The translations under genes were made by a program, and so were the position numbers. This document shows positions 52,141 to 60,063 of a stretch of DNA of 64,000 nucleotides, one piece after another. Under the pieces are notes generated by a model that ran no database searches, was not told the DNA's origin, and worked only from the letters and a program-made list of their open reading frames with translations. Source of the stretch: an uncultured Acetatifactor sp. (GTDB lineage: Bacteria; Bacillota; Clostridia; Lachnospirales; Lachnospiraceae); contig CAJUGL010000005.1 in the NCBI GenBank assembly GCA_910586515.1, positions 43,083-107,082 of the forward strand. Reading direction: 5' to 3'. Numbering within the stretch: the stretch's first letter is position 1; each line of letters opens with the position of its first letter.

Positions 52141-52882
52141 ATTCTATATCCTCTATCTTGCAGCCGCTCATCCTTATGGCGGAAAGCACGTCTTCCATAC
52201 TCAGCCCGGTCTCCTGAACCAGCTCTTCCGGCGTCACTTTTCTGTGATACTCCTCCGCCAGCCTTCCGGCGCAGTCAGCCACCCGGTTCACCCTGTCCTC
52301 TATACGTTTATCCGTTCTTTTCTTATCTGCATTCTCCCGGATCAGTTCTTCCATGGCATCCATCACCTTTCTGACCAGCTCCCCCTCCGTCTCGGAAGGG
52401 TCCGCACCTGCGGGCATGTCTCCCAGCTCCCCGATGCCCACGGCAAGAGCCACGTTTCCCTCCCCCACCAGGTCCTCCAGAGGAACGCCCTGCCCCACGT
52501 AAAGCCTGGCTATGTCCGCCACATCCTTCAGGTAGATTTCCGTCAGACGTCTGCACGCCTCCCTGTCTCCCGCCCCGGCGGACAGAATACAGTTCTCCTT
52601 CTCTTTCTGTCCGCAGCCGGGCAGTGCCGCAAGCTCGTCCAGATACTGCTGCAGATAATCCCGCTCCCCCACTGTCAGGCCTGCATCCGGTTCTCCCGGC
52701 CGTCCTATTCCCACACCATGCTTTTCCAAATAGTCAAAAACCATCTGCAGCTGAGCCTCATTCAACTGCAGCGCGGAAAACTCCTCCCGCACCTGTTCCC
52801 CTGTTATGCTGTTGCCCTGGGCCTTTGCTCTCCGCCGCAGACGCCCCAGCCCTTCCGCAAAGGCTTTTTCTCCGTCTATCAT
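52121..52882 (-). CDS. sigma-70-like protein lacking promoter-recognition regions
   Basis: The 253-residue protein aligns by eye to the primary sigma factor. A region 1.1-like domain (10-60) is followed by region 1.2 (70-85), a region 2.1-2.2 core-binding helix (residues 110-150: ADIARLYVGQGVPLEDLVGEGN) and a region 3-like helix pair (195-240). The aromatic FSTYAxWWIR stretch of regions 2.3-2.4 is absent and region 4 is missing, so it should bind RNA polymerase core without promoter contacts. The start at 52882 follows GGGAGGG. It overlaps the next gene by 20 bp. Its role may be to modulate RNA polymerase, or it may be a decayed sigma. Confidence 0.68.
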   Translation of the reverse strand: MIDGEKAFAEGLGRLRRRAKAQGNSITGEQVREEFSALQLNEAQLQMVFDYLEKHGVGIGRPGEPDAGLTVGERDYLQQYLDELAALPGCGQKEKENCILSAGAGDREACRRLTEIYLKDVADIARLYVGQGVPLEDLVGEGNVALAVGIGELGDMPAGADPSETEGELVRKVMDAMEELIRENADKKRTDKRIEDRVNRVADCAGRLAEEYHRKVTPEELVQETGLSMEDVLSAIRMSGCKIEDIEYAKDGI

Positions 52883-52945
52883 CCTTATCCCTCCCGATTC
52901 GGCAGTATCTCTGCCGAAAACCAAAGCCCTGAACGGCAGCGAAAA

Positions 52946-53791
52946 TCACTGCACATGGGTATGGGTAAACAAATGCTGCTGACAATACTCATAATTACCG
53001 TTGCATTTGGAGCAGAATCGAAATTCCAGCGTGGGATCGTCGTCCTCCGTCTGACCGCAGATCGCGCACTTATGCTTTGTCACTCTGGAATTGCGCCTGA
53101 TATCCTGTTTAAACTCCACCCTCCGCTTCATCTGTCTGGGTGTCATATGAATATGGCTTCTGGACGTGACGAAGAAAATCAGGAAGCTCAGCAGGGAGGA
53201 GGCTATGGCAATCCTGGTCACCAGATTGCCTGCGAAAAGGAAATCATATACCAGCACCAGCCCGTACAGAATCCCCAGCCACTTCACCTTCACCGGAACG
53301 ATAAACATCAGCAGAACCTGCACGTCCGGAAAAGTAGCCGCAAACGCCAGAAAAATGGACATATTAATGTAATAAGTACTGAAATACAGAGAGGCTATGG
53401 CCGAGACGTACTCCAGATTAAGGGCTGCTCCTCCCGTAAAATACTGGATCGCCAGCCAGATAAAACTGCCGATCACGGTGAAGCTCATCCCCGACAGCAG
53501 ATAAACATTATAGCGGTAAGTCCCCCATGTGCGTTCCAGACTGGTTCCTATATTATAGTAGAACAGCAGCATAATAATCGTAAAGGGATCCAGCGAGGAC
53601 GGCGGAATGATCAGCCAGGTAAATACCCTCCAGATCTGCCCATGCAGTATCTCGTAAGGATTCAGCGTCAGATATCCCAGAAAACTGCCGTTGATCATCT
53701 GTATAATATACCCCACTACATAGCACAGAATCAGCGCCAGGGACAAATTCCTGACGGCATACTTTCCGAACCTTTTTTCAAAATTGCTCAT
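52946..53791 (-). CDS. rhomboid-like membrane protein with C-terminal zinc ribbon
   Basis: The 281-residue protein has five to six hydrophobic helices. The first half resembles rhomboids (LTLNPYEILHGQIWRVFTWL, a GxxWR-like block). The GxSG serine motif and the catalytic His in the last helix are not visible, so it may be a pseudoprotease. The C-terminus has CAICG and CSKCNGNYEYC, likely zinc binding. The start at 53791 has AGGAGG 6 nt upstream; an ATG three codons earlier abuts the site. It is followed after 63 bp by the sigma-like gene. Confidence 0.72.
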   Translation of the reverse strand: MSNFEKRFGKYAVRNLSLALILCYVVGYIIQMINGSFLGYLTLNPYEILHGQIWRVFTWLIIPPSSLDPFTIIMLLFYYNIGTSLERTWGTYRYNVYLLSGMSFTVIGSFIWLAIQYFTGGAALNLEYVSAIASLYFSTYYINMSIFLAFAATFPDVQVLLMFIVPVKVKWLGILYGLVLVYDFLFAGNLVTRIAIASSLLSFLIFFVTSRSHIHMTPRQMKRRVEFKQDIRRNSRVTKHKCAICGQTEDDDPTLEFRFCSKCNGNYEYCQQHLFTHTHVQ

Positions 53792-54007
53792 AACCACCAT
53801 CCTCCTCTTCCGACGCCGAAATATGCCCTCTGCTCCCTGCGGTAAGAATAGCATCCCGTCACCGTGAATAGATTAAAGTAATAAACCGAATTACCCATAT
53901 GGAACAATATTAGTATTTTATCATTACCAACACCATAAGTAAACCTGCCTTTTTCTTTTTTTATATAAATATCTTAATTTTAATAAATTTTTCACAGCTT
54001 TTGGTAT

Positions 54008-54036
54008 TTGCAATTTGCGGTTTCTTGTACTATAAT
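54008..54036 (+). promoter_or_regulatory. promoter of the dehydratase activase gene
   Basis: TTGCAA (54008-54013) and TATAAT (54031-54036) are 17 bp apart, in a very AT-rich 230-bp region. Confidence 0.75.
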
Positions 54037-54059
54037 GTCCTAGAATGTCTTGATATGTC
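54035..54059 (+). repeat. three ATGTC repeats at exact 10-bp spacing
   Basis: ATGTC occurs at 54035, 54045 and 54055, beginning at the -10 box and covering the expected start of transcription. Spacing by one helical turn suggests a regulator binding site on one face of the DNA. It is unproven. Confidence 0.45.
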
Positions 54060-54090
54060 GAAAGTACCGTTTGCAGAAAGGATGATCTGA

Positions 54091-57000
54091 ATGGAAACAG
54101 CAAACAATAGCGCAATAATTGACGATGCGGAAACAGAAAACGTTCTGCCTGATAACCGGGCCGGCAACACTGCCGCTGGTGTCAATGCCGCATGCGGCAT
54201 AGATATCGGCTCTACCACCGTCAAGATTGCAATTTTGGACGAGGAACATCATATTCTGTTCGCCGATTACGAACGCCACTACGCCAATATTCGGGAGACG
54301 CTTTCCGGTCTGCTGACAAAGGCCCGCAGGCAGCTGGGAAACCTGACGCTGCACCCCATGATAACCGGGTCCGGCGGGCTGACGCTTGCCGGCTGTCTGA
54401 ACGTCCCTTTTACCCAGGAGGTCATCGCCGTGGCCGCGGCCCTGATGGAGCTGGCTCCCAAAACCGACGTGGCTATCGAGCTGGGAGGCGAGGACGCCAA
54501 AATCATTTACTTTGAAGGCGGCAACGTGGAACAGCGCATGAACGGAATCTGCGCGGGGGGCACCGGCTCCTTCATTGACCAGATGGCCTCTCTCCTTCAG
54601 ACGGATGCTTCCGGCTTAAACGAATACGCAAAGGGCTACAGTTCCCTTTATTCCATAGCGGCCAGGTGCGGTGTCTTCGCCAAGACCGATATTCAGCCCC
54701 TGATCAACGAAGGCGCCACCAAGGAAGACCTGGCCGCCTCCATTTTCCAGGCCGTGGTCAACCAGACCATATCCGGCCTGGCCTGCGGCAAACCTATCCG
54801 CGGCTATGTATCCTTCCTGGGCGGCCCGCTTCATTTTCTGTCCGAGCTGAAAGCCGCGTTTATCAGGACCCTGAAATTAGATGACAAACATGTCATGAAT
54901 ACAGACAACTCCCATCTCTTTGCCGCCATCGGCTCAGCCCTGAACGCAAAGGAAGAGAATTTCTGTACCATGGATGAGATGATTCACAGACTTTCCGCGG
55001 AAATCAAGATGGAATTCGAGGTGGAACGCATGGAGCCGCTCTTTGACAGCCAGGCCGCCTACGATGCTTTCCGCGAACGTCACGGACGCAGCCGGGTCAG
55101 CTCCGCAGACCTTGCCTCCTATCAGGGAAATGCCTTCCTTGGCATAGACGCAGGCTCCACCACCACAAAGGTGGCGCTCATCGGGGAGGACGGCTCCCTG
55201 CTCTACTCCTTTTACGCCAATAATGACGGCAGCCCTTTAAGCACCGCCATCCGGTCCTTAAAGGAAATCCATGAACGGCTGCCCCAGGGTGTGCGCATTG
55301 TCCGCTCCTGCTCCACCGGCTACGGGGAAGCCCTGATGAAAGCCGCCTTCCTTCTGGACGACGGCGAAGTGGAGACTGTAGCTCACTACCATGCCGCGGC
55401 CTTTTTCAATCCTGATGTAGACTGCATCCTGGATATCGGCGGACAGGACATGAAATGTATAAAGATCAAAGATCACACCGTGGACAGCGTACTGCTGAAC
55501 GAAGCCTGCTCCTCCGGATGCGGATCTTTTATTGAAACCTTCGCCAAATCCTTAAATTACAGCGTGGAAGATTTTTCCACCGCGGCTGTTTTCGCCGAAC
55601 ATCCCATTGACTTGGGCACCCGCTGTACCGTATTCATGAATTCCCGGGTAAAGCAGGCCCAGAAGGAAGGCGCCAGCGTAGCCGATATCTCCGCGGGACT
55701 GGCCTATTCCGTGATCAAGAATGCCCTGTTTAAGGTAATCAAGGTCTCGGATGCCTCGGAGCTGGGCCGGCAGATTGTAGTGCAGGGCGGTACTTTTTAC
55801 AATGACGCGGTGCTGCGGAGCTTTGAGAAAATCGCGGGCTGCGAAGCCATCCGTCCGGATATCGCAGGCATAATGGGCGCCTTCGGAGCGGCCCTCATCG
55901 CCAGAGAAAACTACGAGGACGGCTATGCCACTTCCATGCTCTCCTACGAAAAGCTCTGCGCCCTAAGCTATGAGACCAGTATGGCCAAGTGCAGAGGCTG
56001 TACAAACAGCTGCCGTTTAACCATCAATAAATTTTCGGGCGGGCGTCAATATATTTCCGGCAATCGCTGCGAAAGGGGAATCGGCGGCCAGAAAAACGCC
56101 CACAATGTACCGAATTTATATGAATATAAGCTGCGGAGGCTCTTTTCCTATCCGTCCCTGGATGCGGACAATGCCCCCAGGGGAACAGTAGGCATTCCCA
56201 GAGTGCTGAATATGTATGAAAATTATCCCTTCTGGCATACGTTTTTTACCAGACTCGGATACCGGGTAATTCTGTCTCCCAGTTCCAACCGGAAAATTTA
56301 CGAGCTGGGCATTGAATCCATCCCCAGCGAATCGGAGTGTTATCCGGCCAAGCTGGCCCATGGACATGTGATGTGGCTGATTAAGAAAAACGTGGATTTC
56401 CTCTTCTATCCCGCCCTGTTTTACGAGCGGGACGAAGTGGCGGGCGCAAACAACCACTACAACTGCCCCATTGTAACCTCTTATTCCGAAAATATTAAAA
56501 ACAACATAGAGGAAATCAGCAGCGGCCAGAAAAAGCTGCGCAATCCCTTCATGTCCTTCCGGGATCTGAACACCGTGACCCAGGCTCTGCTTGAGGAGTT
56601 CGCTGAGCTTCCCCCGGGAGAAGTGAGGGCAGCGGCTGCCGCAGGCTGGACGGAGCTGGGCAATGCCCGCAATGACATTCGAAAGAAGGGGGAGGATGTC
56701 CTCGCCTACATGGAGAAAAACGGAAAGCGCGGCATCGTGCTGGCCGGGCGCCCCTACCATATAGACCCGGAAATCAACCACGGCATTCCGGAGCTGATCA
56801 CTTCCTTCGGCATAGCCGTATTGACTGAAGATTCCGTCTCCCACCTGGGCTGTCCGGAACGGCCGCTGATCGTATCCGATCAGTGGATGTACCATTCCCG
56901 GCTTTATGCCGCCGCAAGCTATGTCAGAAGCCAGAAGAACCTGGATTTGATCCAGCTGAATTCCTTCGGCTGCGGTCTGGATGCAGTCACAACGGACCAG

Positions 57001-58404
57001 GTCAATGATATTTTGTCCGGATCGGGAAAGATTTATACCTGTCTGAAAATTGACGAGGTAAATAATCTGGGCGCTGCCAGAATCCGGGTGCGCTCTCTGC
57101 TGTCGGCGATCAAGATACGGGAAAAGATACAGCAGAACTATACGGTCCGTTCCTCCGCCGTCGAAAAAGTGCCCTTTACGGAGGAAATGCGCAAAAATTA
57201 CACCATCATCTGCCCCCAGATGTCGCCCATACACTTTACGCTCCTGCAGCCGGCCTTCAACGCCTGCGGCTATAATTTCGTCGTATTGGATAATGACAAT
57301 CGTCATTCCGTAGATGTGGGATTGAAATACGTCAACAATGACGCCTGCTATCCGTCTCTGCTGGTGGTAGGACAAATCATGGAAGCTCTTCTGTCCGGAA
57401 AATATGACCTGAGCAAAACGGCCATCATCATGACACAGACCGGAGGCGGATGTCGGGCTACCAACTATGTGGGCTTTATCCGCCGGGCGCTGAAAAAAGC
57501 CGACATGGAACAGATTCCCGTGATCTCTCTGAACCTGGCCGGCATCGAGACGAATCCGGGCTTCCGCCTGAGCGCGGATCTGATTGCCCGTATCTCCATG
57601 GCTGCGGAATTCGGCGATATCTTCATGCGCTGCGTATACCGGATGCGCCCCTACGAAGCAGAGCCGGGCAGCGTGGATGCCATGCATCGGAAATGGCTGG
57701 CTGAGGCGCAGGCCTTCCTCTCCGGAAAGCATATACAGCTGCTGAAATTCCGGAGCCTGTGTCGGAAAATTATCCGTGATTTTGACCGGATACCCCTCCG
57801 CGACATAAAAAAACCCAGGGTAGGCATCGTGGGAGAAATTCTGGTGAAATTCTCTCCTGCAGGCAACAATCACCTGGCAGAACTGCTGGAGGCGGAAGGA
57901 GCGGAAGTCGTAGTACCGGACTTGATTGATTTTATTCTGTACTGCTTTTACAACCAGATCTATAAAGCGGATCACCTGGGTACCAGCAAAAAAACAGCCC
58001 GCCTGTCCGCCCTGGGAATCTGGGCCGTGGAACATGTTCTCCGGGGAAGCGCAGTCAGCGAATTTAAGCGGAGCCGCCATTTCACGCCTCCCACCCCCAT
58101 CAGAGAGACTGTTTCCTTTGCGGAGCCCATTGTCTCCATCGGCAATCAGACAGGGGAAGGATGGTTTTTGACCGGAGAAATGGTTGAATTAATCCATGAT
58201 AATGTACCAAATATCGTATGCACGCAGCCTTTCGGATGCCTGCCCAACCATGTGGTAGGAAAGGGAGTCATTAAGGCTCTGCGCAAGGCCTATCCCCAGT
58301 CCAATATCGTAGCCATCGACTATGATCCCGGCGCCAGCGAAGTAAATCAGCTCAACCGGATCAAGCTCATGCTGTCCACCGCCCAGAAAAAGCTGGATGA
58401 TTGA
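54091..58404 (+). CDS. 2-hydroxyacyl-CoA dehydratase activase-type protein (BcrA/BadF family, long form)
   Basis: The 1,437-residue protein has two ASKHA ATPase halves, each with a phosphate loop (GIDIGSTTVK near residue 34 and GIDAGSTTTK near residue 352). In the second half, ACSSGCGSFIE provides the Cys that binds a 4Fe-4S cluster. A Cys-rich CRGCTNSCRL region follows, then a C-terminal DUF2229/HgdB-like portion. The short activases are ATP-driven electron donors to radical-type dehydratases; the long form occurs widely in Clostridia without known substrate. It is a single-gene unit from a consensus promoter. No dehydratase subunits lie in the window. Confidence 0.88.
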   Translation: METANNSAIIDDAETENVLPDNRAGNTAAGVNAACGIDIGSTTVKIAILDEEHHILFADYERHYANIRETLSGLLTKARRQLGNLTLHPMITGSGGLTLAGCLNVPFTQEVIAVAAALMELAPKTDVAIELGGEDAKIIYFEGGNVEQRMNGICAGGTGSFIDQMASLLQTDASGLNEYAKGYSSLYSIAARCGVFAKTDIQPLINEGATKEDLAASIFQAVVNQTISGLACGKPIRGYVSFLGGPLHFLSELKAAFIRTLKLDDKHVMNTDNSHLFAAIGSALNAKEENFCTMDEMIHRLSAEIKMEFEVERMEPLFDSQAAYDAFRERHGRSRVSSADLASYQGNAFLGIDAGSTTTKVALIGEDGSLLYSFYANNDGSPLSTAIRSLKEIHERLPQGVRIVRSCSTGYGEALMKAAFLLDDGEVETVAHYHAAAFFNPDVDCILDIGGQDMKCIKIKDHTVDSVLLNEACSSGCGSFIETFAKSLNYSVEDFSTAAVFAEHPIDLGTRCTVFMNSRVKQAQKEGASVADISAGLAYSVIKNALFKVIKVSDASELGRQIVVQGGTFYNDAVLRSFEKIAGCEAIRPDIAGIMGAFGAALIARENYEDGYATSMLSYEKLCALSYETSMAKCRGCTNSCRLTINKFSGGRQYISGNRCERGIGGQKNAHNVPNLYEYKLRRLFSYPSLDADNAPRGTVGIPRVLNMYENYPFWHTFFTRLGYRVILSPSSNRKIYELGIESIPSESECYPAKLAHGHVMWLIKKNVDFLFYPALFYERDEVAGANNHYNCPIVTSYSENIKNNIEEISSGQKKLRNPFMSFRDLNTVTQALLEEFAELPPGEVRAAAAAGWTELGNARNDIRKKGEDVLAYMEKNGKRGIVLAGRPYHIDPEINHGIPELITSFGIAVLTEDSVSHLGCPERPLIVSDQWMYHSRLYAAASYVRSQKNLDLIQLNSFGCGLDAVTTDQVNDILSGSGKIYTCLKIDEVNNLGAARIRVRSLLSAIKIREKIQQNYTVRSSAVEKVPFTEEMRKNYTIICPQMSPIHFTLLQPAFNACGYNFVVLDNDNRHSVDVGLKYVNNDACYPSLLVVGQIMEALLSGKYDLSKTAIIMTQTGGGCRATNYVGFIRRALKKADMEQIPVISLNLAGIETNPGFRLSADLIARISMAAEFGDIFMRCVYRMRPYEAEPGSVDAMHRKWLAEAQAFLSGKHIQLLKFRSLCRKIIRDFDRIPLRDIKKPRVGIVGEILVKFSPAGNNHLAELLEAEGAEVVVPDLIDFILYCFYNQIYKADHLGTSKKTARLSALGIWAVEHVLRGSAVSEFKRSRHFTPPTPIRETVSFAEPIVSIGNQTGEGWFLTGEMVELIHDNVPNIVCTQPFGCLPNHVVGKGVIKALRKAYPQSNIVAIDYDPGASEVNQLNRIKLMLSTAQKKLDD

Positions 58405-58432
58405 ATCGAGTAGGGGAACTGCTTTCTCCGCC

Positions 58433-58478
58433 GCGCCGCCTGGGCGGCGCATTTCCCCTGCACGGGCCTGTACGCACA
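58433..58478 (-). repeat. dispersed terminator-following repeat, copy 4 (divergent)
   Basis: On the minus strand TTTTTTGTGCGTACAGGCCC is followed by GTGCAGGGGAAAT and a GCGCCGCC/GGCGGCGC hairpin (58433-58450). The opening block and closing hairpin match copies 1 and 2 in position, but the TACAAAGTGCGG part is changed. It again adjoins a terminator. Confidence 0.45.
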
Positions 58479-58510
58479 AAAAATGCCGCAGAAATGCGGC
58501 AGCTTTTCAT
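58479..58510. terminator. bidirectional terminator between the activase and MATE genes
   Basis: TGCCGCA and TGCGGCA pair around GAAA, with six A before and GCTTTT after. It can serve the plus-strand activase and the minus-strand MATE gene. Confidence 0.85.
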
Positions 58511-58556
58511 TCTGTTTCATCGTCGGAAGAATGCTTGAATTCCACAGTCTCCCTCT

Positions 58557-59930
58557 CTAAGCATCCGAAGATTGGCTCGACTCTGCAGTCCCCCTCTTTA
58601 ATTTACGATACAGTGTTAAATACATGGTGATAAAACACGCAAGTCCGCCTATGCAGTTGGAGATCGGCTCCGCCCAGAACACCCCGTCCACGCCCAATCC
58701 CATTCCCGGCAGCAGCAGGGTCAGCGGAGCCACGATCACCGCCTTTCGCAGCAGGGAAAAAAAGATGGCTCTTCTGGAACAGCCCAGCGCGGTAAAGGCA
58801 GACTGGCCGGAAAACTGGAAAGCCATAAAGAAAAAGCCGAAAAAATACAGCTTCAGCGCAGCAGTCCCCGCCTCCAGCATGGCAGCGTCCTCCGTAAAAA
58901 TGGACAGCAGCAGCCGGGGACAGGTGATCACCGCCAGCCAGGCCAGACAAGTGTACCCAATCCCCAAAAACGCGGTAAAACGTATCCCCTGGCACACCCG
59001 GTCATACCGCCTGGCCCCGTAATTGTACCCCAATACCGGCTGAGAACCGCTGGTAAGCCCGCTTACCGGCAGAGATAAAATCTCTCTCACCGAATTGATA
59101 ACGGTCATGATACCCACATATAAATCTCCCCCGTAGCGCTTCAGGGTGATATTGCAGACAATCTGCACCAGACAGTTGGTTCCCTGCATGATAAACCCGG
59201 CCATTCCCAGCGCCGTAATCTCCCTGACCAGTTTCCCTTCTACTCTCAGGTTCTCCCGCCGGATACGCAGCCGCACTTTTTTCCCGGTGAGAAAACACAA
59301 CACCCAGATACAGGAAACCAGCTGACTCAGCACAGTGGCCAGCGCCGCTCCCGCCACTCCCATCTCCATCCCGAAGATAAAAACCGGGTCCAGAATCAAA
59401 TTCAGCGCAGCGCCGATCAGCGTAGTCATCATCCCGGTCCTTGGGAACCCCTGCGCATTGATGAAGCCGTTCAGCCCTGTGGAGAGCATGGTAAAGGCCG
59501 TGCCGAACAGATAGATCCGCAGATAGGCGTCCGCATAAGCATAGGATGCATCGCCTGCGCCGAACAGATAGAGTATCGGTCTGCGGAACATATAGCAGAA
59601 GATAAACATCATCAGAGAAGAGCCCAGAAGCAGGGAAAAAGTATTCCCCAGAATCTTTTCCGCCCGCCTCTCCTCTCCCGCCCCTCTGGCAATGGAAAAG
59701 AGCGGCGTTCCCCCTGTGCCGAAAAGACAGGTAAACGCCGCGATCAGAGTCGTCAGCGGAAAGGAAAGTCCGATTCCCGTCAGCGCCATGCTGTCCGCTC
59801 CGGGCAGATGCCCGATGTAAATGCGGTCCACCACATTGTATAGAAGCTGTACCAGTTGTGCCAGAATCAGGGGAATGGACTGACTGATAATATTCTGCCA
59901 GACCTTCCCCCTGGAAAAATCATTTGTCAT
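58557..59930 (-). CDS. MATE-family efflux transporter (MepA-like)
   Basis: The 457-residue protein has twelve predicted helices. It has IPLILAQLVQLLYNVVDRIYIGH at the N-terminus (recognised by LLYNVVDRIYIG), GINPUT-like FINAQGFPRTGMM in helix 4-5, and SGLTSGSQPVLGYNYGAR in the second half, all typical of MepA-like MATE proteins. Such proteins export cationic drugs or metabolites. It is the second of three MATE genes in the window. The ATG at 59930 has no strong site immediately before it. It converges on the activase gene. Confidence 0.88.
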   Translation of the reverse strand: MTNDFSRGKVWQNIISQSIPLILAQLVQLLYNVVDRIYIGHLPGADSMALTGIGLSFPLTTLIAAFTCLFGTGGTPLFSIARGAGEERRAEKILGNTFSLLLGSSLMMFIFCYMFRRPILYLFGAGDASYAYADAYLRIYLFGTAFTMLSTGLNGFINAQGFPRTGMMTTLIGAALNLILDPVFIFGMEMGVAGAALATVLSQLVSCIWVLCFLTGKKVRLRIRRENLRVEGKLVREITALGMAGFIMQGTNCLVQIVCNITLKRYGGDLYVGIMTVINSVREILSLPVSGLTSGSQPVLGYNYGARRYDRVCQGIRFTAFLGIGYTCLAWLAVITCPRLLLSIFTEDAAMLEAGTAALKLYFFGFFFMAFQFSGQSAFTALGCSRRAIFFSLLRKAVIVAPLTLLLPGMGLGVDGVFWAEPISNCIGGLACFITMYLTLYRKLKRGTAESSQSSDA

Positions 59931-60063
59931 GCTTTTGCGTCCCGTTTCTGTTTTCGTCAGCGCTGTGCTCGTCCGTCCGGAAACCGATTTCCCGCAGCGC
60001 TTTCTCTATACATCATATGCGCTTTTGCCTGCGTTCGTCAAGCCCTTTTTCCGCGTTGAATAA

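Noticed and set aside
56116..58080. Minus-strand open frame of about 650 codons opposite the activase gene
   Set aside because: The plus frame is a continuous 1,437-residue family member. The antisense frame shows no domain and no ribosome binding site.
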